NCBI GenBank assembly: GCA_015485495.1
Contig: WFTL01000040.1
Span: forward strand, 1-52,992
DNA length: 52,992 bases
Source: Planctomycetaceae bacterium
Lineage (GTDB): Bacteria > Planctomycetota > Planctomycetia > Planctomycetales > Planctomycetaceae
Direction: 5' to 3'
In this document: piece after piece, positions 46,816-52,992 of the stretch
How the letters are laid out: each line of letters starts with the position of its first letter
Position numbering within the stretch: the stretch's first letter is position 1
Made by a program: the position numbers and the translations under genes
The notes under the pieces: generated by a model
Seen by the model: only the letters and a program-made list of their open reading frames with translations
Told to the model about the DNA's origin: nothing
Databases searched by the model: none

Positions 46816-48648
46816 GTGAATGCGGGTCAGCAAAACAATACGGACAGGGCGATGCCGCCCGGCCGGTTCCCCACGGTCATCCTGATGACACTCATGCTGG
46901 TTCATTCCGCCCTGCTGGCCGAACAGGGACTGCGCAATGCACCGAATCTGAATGAATCGGCTCATCTGGCGTCCGGGTATTCTCACTGGAAATTCTGGAA
47001 CTTCACTTTGTATCGGGTCAACCCGCCTCTGATTCGCATGTGGGCCGCGCTGCCGCTGCTGATCACGCGGCCGAAAACGGACTGGACGCAGTTTTCTGAT
47101 ACACCGTTCAGTCGCGCCGAATTTTCCATCGGGAGTGCGTTTCATGAAGCCAACGGGATGCAGGCGTTCTGGTACTGCACCCTGGCACGATGGGCCGTCG
47201 TTCCCGTGTCGCTGCTGGGAATGTGGGTGTGTTACCGCTGGAGTACCGAACTGTTCGGACGCAGTGCGGGAATCGTTGTTGCGGTGCTGTGGTGTTTCTG
47301 CCCCAGCCTGCTGGCGTGGGGAGCGTCCATCACTCCTGATATGGGATCGGCGACGTTCGGGATTCTGGCGGCCTGGCGATTCTGGAAATGGCTTCAGCGG
47401 CCATCCTGGAGGAATGCGGCGATCGCCGGAATCACGCTTGGTCTGGCGGAACTGACCAAAACCACCTGGGTCATCCTGTTCGGGCTGTGGCCGCTGCTGT
47501 GGGGCGTGTGGCGATTCGCTCCCGGGCTGTCCGGTGCAGCCGTTCCGCCGTTTCGGCAGTTGTGCTGCATTCCCGCTCTGGCGCTGTATCTGCTGAATCT
47601 GGGCTATGTCTTCGAAGAAACGGGGCTGCCGCTGAAGGACTTCACGTTCATCTCTGAAACTCTGGGGGGCGACGGGGCTCACGACCAGGGCGGGAATCGG
47701 TTCCAGGACACCTGGCTGGGGCGCATTCCCGTCCCGGTGCCGGCCAACTGGCTGCGGGGCATCGACGTGCAGAAGTACGACTTCGAACGCGGCAAGCCGT
47801 CGTACCTGCGCGGCGAACACAAAAAGGGCGGCTGGTGGTACTACTACCTGTATGCCTTTGCGGTGAAGACTCCCGTCGGATTTCTGGCGATGACGGCTCT
47901 GGCCGCGTGCCTGTTCACAGTCCGTCGGAAGTACCGTGCCGGATGGCGCAACGAGATGCTGATCATCGTGCCGGGGCTGGCGGTGTTCGTTCTGGTGAGT
48001 TCTCAGACCGGTTTCAATCGGTACCTTCGCTATGTGCTGCCGGCATTTCCGTTCGTGTACATCTTTGCATCGCGTGCTGCGATCGCTTTCCGTGAGCGCA
48101 GCCGACTGCTGTCGGTGACTGTGGCGGGACTGCTGGGTGCCGGGGTGGTCAGCAGCCTGTCCGTCTTCCCGTATTCGATGTCGTATTTCAATTATGCGGT
48201 GGGAGGACCGGAGGGCGGCCGGTACCACCTGCTGGATGGCAACATCGACTGGGGGCAGGATCTGCTGCGGCTGAAGGCCTGGCTGGACGATCATCCGGAC
48301 GTGAAGCCTTTGTATACGGTACTGACGACCTTCGTGCCGCTGAAATCCGCCGGGATCGAAAGCGAAGGATTTCCCGTGTCTGATGAATCCGACGGGGAAG
48401 AAGGCGCGCGACGTCTGCCGCCGGGCTGGTATGCGATCAGCGTGAATCATCTGATGGGGTACCGACTGTTCGGGGCCATCTCGGCGCACATCGTCCCGTT
48501 TCAGCAGATGGAGCCTGTTGCCAGGATCGGGTATTCCATCTTCATCTATCATATCGGTGAAACGGAAGGGGACGGTTTCGAAACAGGAGGTTCTGCAGAG
48601 CCGGACGGAAAGGCGGTGTCTGCCGCGGATGAAACGGTTCCGCCCTGA
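46816..48648 (+). CDS. PMT/ArnT-like membrane glycosyltransferase
   Basis: Roughly 610-aa integral membrane protein with about ten hydrophobic segments and a first periplasmic loop carrying NESAHLASGYSHWKFWNFTLYRVNPPLIRMW (residues about 38-70), the pattern of the GT39/ArnT superfamily, where an acidic residue after the first helix is catalytic. It probably moves a sugar from a polyprenyl-phosphate carrier to lipid or protein on the outer face of the membrane. A soluble C-terminal domain of about 120 residues (with GNIDWGQDLLRLKAWL) follows the helices and is common in planctomycete members. Start is uncertain: GTG 46816 (GGAAAG nine bases upstream) or ATG 46852. It stands alone. Confidence 0.86.
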   Translation: MNAGQQNNTDRAMPPGRFPTVILMTLMLVHSALLAEQGLRNAPNLNESAHLASGYSHWKFWNFTLYRVNPPLIRMWAALPLLITRPKTDWTQFSDTPFSRAEFSIGSAFHEANGMQAFWYCTLARWAVVPVSLLGMWVCYRWSTELFGRSAGIVVAVLWCFCPSLLAWGASITPDMGSATFGILAAWRFWKWLQRPSWRNAAIAGITLGLAELTKTTWVILFGLWPLLWGVWRFAPGLSGAAVPPFRQLCCIPALALYLLNLGYVFEETGLPLKDFTFISETLGGDGAHDQGGNRFQDTWLGRIPVPVPANWLRGIDVQKYDFERGKPSYLRGEHKKGGWWYYYLYAFAVKTPVGFLAMTALAACLFTVRRKYRAGWRNEMLIIVPGLAVFVLVSSQTGFNRYLRYVLPAFPFVYIFASRAAIAFRERSRLLSVTVAGLLGAGVVSSLSVFPYSMSYFNYAVGGPEGGRYHLLDGNIDWGQDLLRLKAWLDDHPDVKPLYTVLTTFVPLKSAGIESEGFPVSDESDGEEGARRLPPGWYAISVNHLMGYRLFGAISAHIVPFQQMEPVARIGYSIFIYHIGETEGDGFETGGSAEPDGKAVSAADETVPP

Positions 48649-48988
48649 ACGGTTGCCGGCTGCGGCACGTGGTTTCGTTGAGACGCCAGGTGCGGGCATG
48701 TAGGATGATTTTTCGTACTGCAGGCTGTTTTTCGCGGAATCCCTGCCCCAACCGGCACTCTCATAACCCCTGGTACAGAAAATGGGGGTACGTCATCCCC
48801 GCTCACCGGATTCGACACGGTCCGCGGCAGTTGCCTCCGTTGCCGATCGAAAAACCTGAATGCGAGCCGGCGCGTGCAGCGGATTCCCACTCGACACACA
48901 ACACACCGATCCCGGATAATAGGATCAGGCGTGCCTCGGCCGCCTTCGAATTGCCCGGAATGTTCCTGTTGCCGTGTGAGATTCCCGG
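48649..48988. other. 340-bp intergenic region
   Basis: No gene is seen between the glycosyltransferase and the DCC gene. It contains a possible promoter near 48891-48920 (given separately) and an inverted repeat GGGGGTACGTCATCCCC at 48784-48800. Nothing else was assigned. Confidence 0.4.
48891..48920 (+). promoter_or_regulatory. Possible sigma70-type promoter of the DCC/PQQ unit
   Basis: TCGACA (48891-48896) and GATAAT (48915-48920) are separated by 18 bp and lie about 70 bp before the DCC gene. Both deviate from consensus, and planctomycete promoters are poorly defined, so this is only a candidate. Confidence 0.25.
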
Positions 48989-49447
48989 ATGCCTGATTCC
49001 GGCACACTGTCCGAACACGCGTCCTCCACTGCCGAATCGACCGCCGCGTCCCTGCCGCAGCGGATCGTGCTGTTCGACGGGGTCTGCGGCTTCTGCAATC
49101 GGACCGTCGATTTTCTCCTGAAGCATGATCCTGCCGGGAAGCTGACGTTCGCTCCGCTGCAGGGAACGACGGCTGCCCGGCTGGTGCCGTCGGACGTGCG
49201 TTCTGACCTGAGCACTCTGGCTTACTGGCGCAGCGGACGTCTTTATTACCGTTCCGGTGCTGTCGTCCGGATTCTCAGAGATCTTGGAGGTCCGCTCAGT
49301 GCAGCTGCCGCCATCCTGTGGCTGATTCCGGCTCCTCTGCGCGATCTGGGGTACCGGCTGGTGGCCGCGGTCAGATACCGGGTTTTCGGCCGACACGAAT
49401 CCTGCCGTGTACCGAGCCCGGAAGAACGTCAGCGGTTCCTGGACTGA
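48989..49447 (+). CDS. DCC-family thiol-disulfide oxidoreductase (DUF393)
   Basis: 152-aa protein of the DCC family, named for the motif DxxCxxC seen here as FDGVCGFCN (Cys33 and Cys36). The family is predicted to be thioredoxin-like, but its substrates are mostly unknown. A Ser/Ala-rich N-terminal extension of about 23 residues precedes the domain, so a later start is possible. The rest of the domain is intact (APLQGTTAARLV, YRSGAVVRILRDLGG, ending with the R-x-P-x-P-E region). It precedes the PQQ-repeat gene by 80 bp on the same strand, so the two may be co-transcribed. Confidence 0.9.
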   Translation: MPDSGTLSEHASSTAESTAASLPQRIVLFDGVCGFCNRTVDFLLKHDPAGKLTFAPLQGTTAARLVPSDVRSDLSTLAYWRSGRLYYRSGAVVRILRDLGGPLSAAAAILWLIPAPLRDLGYRLVAAVRYRVFGRHESCRVPSPEERQRFLD

Positions 49448-49527
49448 ACCGGAATCGCCGGGACTCTGAGAAAGCGGTTCGGACGAACCTTGTTTTTGCT
49501 CTCCTTTCTTTTCCCGGACAGCTCCAC

Positions 49528-51234
49528 GTGACCGACGCTGACACGCCCGAAGCCCCGGAATCGCCGCCGCAGGATGCTCCTGCCACCGGCCCGGACCGTC
49601 CGGCCGGGAATGAACACTGTTCTTCGGTCCGCTTCCGCTGGAAATCGGGACTCGTACTGGGCACCGCAATCGCCGTCAGTCTGGCCGCCGCCAACAGTCT
49701 GGCTCCGGACGAAACATTTCGCGTGATTTTTCTGTACCGGACGGTCGGAGTCTCGCTGGTCGCCGTGGTGGTGTGGTGGCTGCTGATGTCCGGTGTTCCG
49801 CTTCGGCAGCGCGTGACGGTTCTTCTGGCTGCCGCGACGATCAGTGCCGCGGCCGGCATCGGTCTGATTCGCCGCATCGACTTCAATGGCGCGATGATTC
49901 CGAAACCGGTGTGGCGCTGGCAGAGTTCATCGCCGGAGCGGCTGCAGGAGTTTTTACCGCCGGACGGTCCCACCGGATTCCCGGCCGATGAACCGGTCCG
50001 TGTAACGGCCGCCGACTGGCCTCGCTACTGCGGCCGCGACGGAAGCCGTGTGATCTCCGAACCAATGATCGATCGGGACTGGACACACCACCCGCCGCAG
50101 CTTCTGTGGCGGCGTCCTGTCGGAGACGCCTGGTCGTCTTTCGCGGTCGTCGGACCACGTGTGTTCACTCAGGAACAACGAGGTGACCAGGAATGCATTG
50201 TGTGTTACCACGCCGATACCGGACACGAACTGTGGATTCATGCGTCTTCGGCACGGTATGAAACGGCCATGGGCGGCATCGGCCCGCGGGCCACTCCCAC
50301 TGTCACGGACACCCGCCTGTTCGCTCTGGGCGCCACCGGACTGCTCACCTGTCTGAATCCGCAGACCGGACGGCTGCTGTGGCAGCAGAACATCACAGAA
50401 ACGGCTGACGGAGTCATGCCCATGTGGGGATATTCCGGATCGCCCCTTCTGTATGGAGACACGGTCATCGTGATCACCGGCGGTCAGTCCGGCACGGCGG
50501 CGTTTTCGGTGGATGACGGATCGATCGTGTGGCGCAGCGAACCGCATCCGGCCGGCTACTCCAGTCCCCGGCTGGAACGTGTCGGCGGCCGAGTGATCCT
50601 TCTGGCGTTTCACGGGGACGGGCTGACGGCCCTGAATCCCCGGTCCGGTCAGCCTCAGTGGCATTACCCGTTCACCAACATGTATCACGTCAATGCCGCT
50701 CAGCCGATTTTCACAGAAGGTCTCATCTTCATCGGCACCGGATACGACGGACAGTGCGTGGCACTGGATCCGGCATCCGTCACCGACGGCGTTCCGGCGG
50801 AAGCCTGGCCGCCCAATAAGAATCTCAACCTGAAATTCAACGAAGCAGTCGCCCGGGACGGTTTCGTTTACGGTCTGGACGACGGCATTCTCACGTGCGT
50901 GGAAGCGGCCACCGGACGGCGGCGCTGGAAAGGCGGCCGCTATCGCCACGGTCAGGTGCTGCTGTGGGAGGATGTGCTGCTGGTTCAGGCGGAAAAAGGA
51001 TACGTCGCTCTGGTCGCTGCCGATCCGGACCGATTTTCGGAAATCAGCCGGTTTCCGGGTCTGAGTGAACCGGATGACGGCATCGCCGTGCGGGCCTGGA
51101 ACGTTCCGGTGGTCTGTCGCGGGCGGCTTTACATGCGAACGGATCGACAGGCCGCCTGCTTCCGGCTGCCGCTTTCGACGCAGTCAGCCCTCTCCGGCGA
51201 CAGCCCGGTTCGTCGGGACACGATGTCCCGATGA
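49528..51234 (+). CDS. Membrane-anchored PQQ-like beta-propeller protein
   Basis: 568-aa protein starting with GTG at 49528; the frame is open upstream into the DCC gene, but no other start is close. A disordered acidic/Pro-rich cytoplasmic N-terminus (about 1-35) is followed by three membrane helices (about 40-115) and a periplasmic domain opening with ADWPRYCGRDGSR, then propeller repeats such as CYHADTGHELWIHA, CLNPQTGRLLWQQ, SVDDGSIVWRSE, ALNPRSGQPQWHY and CVEAATGRRRWKG. No quinoprotein active-site motif is evident, so a scaffold or sensor role is as likely as dehydrogenase. It follows the DCC gene and resembles the PQQ-repeat protein at 13470, which is simply secreted. Confidence 0.9.
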   Translation: MTDADTPEAPESPPQDAPATGPDRPAGNEHCSSVRFRWKSGLVLGTAIAVSLAAANSLAPDETFRVIFLYRTVGVSLVAVVVWWLLMSGVPLRQRVTVLLAAATISAAAGIGLIRRIDFNGAMIPKPVWRWQSSSPERLQEFLPPDGPTGFPADEPVRVTAADWPRYCGRDGSRVISEPMIDRDWTHHPPQLLWRRPVGDAWSSFAVVGPRVFTQEQRGDQECIVCYHADTGHELWIHASSARYETAMGGIGPRATPTVTDTRLFALGATGLLTCLNPQTGRLLWQQNITETADGVMPMWGYSGSPLLYGDTVIVITGGQSGTAAFSVDDGSIVWRSEPHPAGYSSPRLERVGGRVILLAFHGDGLTALNPRSGQPQWHYPFTNMYHVNAAQPIFTEGLIFIGTGYDGQCVALDPASVTDGVPAEAWPPNKNLNLKFNEAVARDGFVYGLDDGILTCVEAATGRRRWKGGRYRHGQVLLWEDVLLVQAEKGYVALVAADPDRFSEISRFPGLSEPDDGIAVRAWNVPVVCRGRLYMRTDRQAACFRLPLSTQSALSGDSPVRRDTMSR

Positions 51235-51274
51235 AGCCGGCAGCACCGACACCGGCAGCCCGCACGGCAGTCGA

Positions 51275-52114
51275 TCAGGCGGTGTCCCGGGAGAACTGCT
51301 GAAACAGATTCGAAAGAAGCTGTTCCAGCCGTTGTCCCCCTTCAGCCGCCACTTCCAGAATGCGCTCGATGTCGACCGGTTCCAGAGCGTCCGGCAGACA
51401 CAGGTCGGTGACCACAGAAAAGGCCAGCGTTTTCATCCCTGCATGCACGGCCACGATGATCTCCGGAACGGTCGACATTCCCACCACATCAGCTCCGAAG
51501 TGCCGCAGCATTCGGTATTCCGATCGCGTCTCCAGATTCGGCCCGGGGACTGCCACGAGAACACCGGTGTGTGCCGGCAAAGACAGTTTCAGAGCCGTCT
51601 GACGGGCCTGTTCCACAAGATCACGGGTGTACGGTTCACTCATATCCGGAAACCGCGGTCCCAGCCGATCATCATTGATTCCCCGCAGCGGATTGTCCGG
51701 CATCAGACTGATGTGATCTTCCAGAATCACGATGTCAGCCAGACGATACTGCGGATTCATGCCTCCCACCGCACTGGTCACGATCAGCGTGTGAACCCCC
51801 AGCGCCTGCATCACACGGACCGGAAAGGTCACATCGGCCAGCGAATACCCTTCGTAGTAGTGCAGACGCCCTTCCATGGCGACAACGGGAACCTGGTGCA
51901 GCGTCCCGCAGACCAGTTTTCCCGCGTGAGACGGCGCAGTGGACTGCGGAAAATGAGGAATATCGCTGTAGGCCAGCGTGGCGGCCGCATCGATCTGTTC
52001 CGCCAGTCCGCCCAGTCCGGTGCCCAGAATGAGGCCATACGGCGGTGACCTGTCGGGCCAGTGGCTGCGGATATATCCGGCCGCTTCTTCAGCCTGCTGT
52101 CGAATTCCCTGCAT
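51275..52114 (-). CDS. punA: Purine nucleoside phosphorylase
   Basis: 279-aa trimeric-type (class II family) phosphorylase that splits purine nucleosides with phosphate to base and ribose-1-phosphate. [11 protein letters not shown] (about residues 28-38), [21 protein letters not shown] (about 80-100) and the substrate segment [28 protein letters not shown] (about 190-217) are characteristic. The ATG at 52114 has AGGA nine bases upstream; the frame opens to 52156 without another good start. It would serve purine salvage and could be mistaken for methylthioadenosine phosphorylase. It is convergent with the PQQ-repeat gene, with only 40 bp between them. Confidence 0.93.
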   Translation of the reverse strand: MQGIRQQAEEAAGYIRSHWPDRSPPYGLILGTGLGGLAEQIDAAATLAYSDIPHFPQSTAPSHAGKLVCGTLHQVPVVAMEGRLHYYEGYSLADVTFPVRVMQALGVHTLIVTSAVGGMNPQYRLADIVILEDHISLMPDNPLRGINDDRLGPRFPDMSEPYTRDLVEQARQTALKLSLPAHTGVLVAVPGPNLETRSEYRMLRHFGADVVGMSTVPEIIVAVHAGMKTLAFSVVTDLCLPDALEPVDIERILEVAAEGGQRLEQLLSNLFQQFSRDTA

Positions 52115-52249
52115 GGGGCGGTTCCTGCTGTCTGGTTTTTGCTGTTGTCCGCGCAAAGAAGAAGGACGCCCCGGCAGCAGAGCGTCCGCAGAGCTTACCT
52201 GTCCGTCCCGGCGCCTGCGGTCCGGAACAGATCCTCATTCAGACGTCAC

Positions 52250-52546
52250 TCAGAAATCATCATCATCGTCGTCGAAGTCATCCAGGTCGTCATCCAGATC
52301 GTCATCGTCGTCGTCTTCGAAATCGTCTTCGAAATCATCCTCGAAATCGTCATCATCTTCGAAGTCGTCGAAGTCGTCGTCTTCGTCATCTTCGAAATCA
52401 TCCAGGTCGTCATCCACATCGTCATCGAAATCGTCGTCCAGCGAGCCTGTCGCCGGACGGACAGCTTCTGCAGACCCGCTTCCGAATCCCCACACCGGAT
52501 CTTCCGTTCGATCCCGATCCGCACTCGATTTCAATGTGAGCAACAT
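52250..52546 (-). CDS. Small protein with Asp-rich C-terminal tail
   Basis: 98-aa protein starting at ATG 52546 with GAGG six bases upstream. The first roughly 40 residues are ordinary (LTLKSSADRDRTEDPVWGFGSG), then about 55 residues made almost only of Asp with Phe, Leu and Glu (repeats such as DDDFDDFED). No Gly-containing calcium-loop consensus is visible, but a polyanionic tail could bind metal ions or basic proteins. The underlying DNA is a GAT/GAC trinucleotide repeat, so length probably varies by slippage. No signal peptide. It is about 135 bp upstream of the phosphorylase gene on the same strand. Confidence 0.7.
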   Translation of the reverse strand: MLLTLKSSADRDRTEDPVWGFGSGSAEAVRPATGSLDDDFDDDVDDDLDDFEDDEDDDFDDFEDDDDFEDDFEDDFEDDDDDDLDDDLDDFDDDDDDF

Positions 52547-52901
52547 GAATGCCCTCGTCCTGGTTCCTGCCGTTTTCAGTGATCCGGAAGCAGCACAGCG
52601 GTGCTTCCGGAACCATGGTGGTTTGATAGCCACACCGTGAAGCTCTTGTCAAGCCGTGCCTCGGCAGCCCACCGGGAAAAATGCTCGTCGGTCCACCCGC
52701 GGTTTCCGGTTCGCTCTGCTGCGATCCGGATCGAATTCCTGTTCCCCTGGCAGCCGCCGGAACGCTACCTTTGTCTCCACGGCCGCAGCGCCTCCGGCAC
52801 ATCGGCCGGGCCTGTCTGTTCGTTCGGCTTTCCCTGCGTTCTGCTTCAGGAAAGTTTCTGACCTCAGCCGTCGACTTCCCGACCCGTTTTCGTCCACAGC
52901 C
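52547..52901. other. 355-bp region near the right edge
   Basis: Upstream of the Asp-rich gene on the minus strand and of a possible gene start on the plus strand. No ORF of coding quality was seen. CCGGAAGCAC / GTGCTTCCGG at about 52586-52610 is a perfect 10-bp inverted repeat that could be an operator or a small hairpin. Confidence 0.4.
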
Positions 52902-52992
52902 ATGCACGCTTCGTGCGCCCATCACCAGAGGCCGACGGCCCCCAACGAAATCGTCCTTTGCGACACCGCCTGGTGGATCGTGGCCCGCGGGC
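52902..52992 (+). CDS. Possible 5' end of a gene running off the right edge
   Basis: An open frame begins with ATG at 52902 and runs to the window end (30 codons). Codon choice from APNEIVLCDTAWWIVARG looks genuine, and this segment could be a first strand and helix of a soluble domain. No Shine-Dalgarno sequence is visible and the fragment is too short to name a family. Confidence 0.4.
   Translation, partial: MHASCAHHQRPTAPNEIVLCDTAWWIVARG

Noticed and set aside
46237-48699. An 820-codon minus-strand frame opposite the glycosyltransferase gene
   Set aside because: The plus-strand product has regular membrane helices and family motifs, while the minus product is Arg/Pro/Gln-rich with no domain.
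52255-52440. CRISPR or satellite array in the GAT/GAC-rich stretch
   Set aside because: It is a trinucleotide-type repeat in an open frame with its own binding site and start, best read as an acidic protein tail.

Overview
The window looks like a chromosomal segment of a planctomycete. By eye the base composition is GC-rich with strong G/C preference at third codon positions. The gene content fits as well: exported PQQ-type beta-propeller proteins, small lipoproteins, a carboxypeptidase-regulatory-like secreted protein with a Gly-rich tail, a long PurL with an extended N-terminus, a KorA/KorB pair, a BRCT-MerR-TPR protein and an LplT-Aas fusion. The assignment to phylum is inference from gene families; no rRNA or other phylogenetic marker is present. 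No integrase, transposase, phage gene or CRISPR array was found.

Layout. 1-6.1 kb: a small membrane protein, then a minus-strand run of exonuclease III, PurL and an exported metallo-beta-lactamase-fold hydrolase. 6.3-9.8 kb: a secreted Gly-rich protein closed by a strong terminator, and an exported GH36-type alpha-galactosidase-like enzyme. 9.9-12.9 kb: korA-korB, whose korB stop codon lies inside a 14-bp tandem repeat. 13.5-19 kb: a PQQ-repeat protein, ThiO glycine oxidase, a lipoprotein, then ispF-ruvC-ruvA. 19.4-29.6 kb: an MFS carrier and two divergent, translationally coupled pairs (TAXI binding protein plus fused 5-oxoprolinase; NhaC-type antiporter plus DHDPS/NAL-family aldolase), which may form a small-molecule uptake and breakdown module. 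29.8-33.1 kb: a lipoprotein, then two tRNA-Cys copies that bracket a gene of different codon usage encoding an exported TPR/trypsin-like protease with a DnaJ-type zinc-finger tail. One tRNA copy is damaged.

33.4-42.4 kb: a hypothetical protein, glycerate 2-kinase, a 74-aa protein, then the most system-like unit of the window: three genes with ATGA overlaps encoding a YpdA-like FAD oxidoreductase, a radical SAM enzyme and a metallophosphoesterase-like protein that lacks its first metal motif. A BRCT-MerR-TPR protein and glyA follow. 42.4-53 kb: an LplT-acyltransferase-acyl-ACP-synthetase fusion whose acyltransferase part lacks its catalytic His and Glu-Gly motif, an 867-bp gene-free stretch with three phased CGTGAC sites, a PMT/ArnT-like glycosyltransferase, a DCC thiol protein, a membrane-anchored PQQ-repeat protein, purine nucleoside phosphorylase, a small Asp-rich protein and the possible start of another gene at the right edge.

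Housekeeping genes are interleaved with family-specific accessory genes, and most transcription units are short. Start codons were chosen from visible Shine-Dalgarno sequences and signal peptides. No homology search was run, so family names rest on motif recognition.
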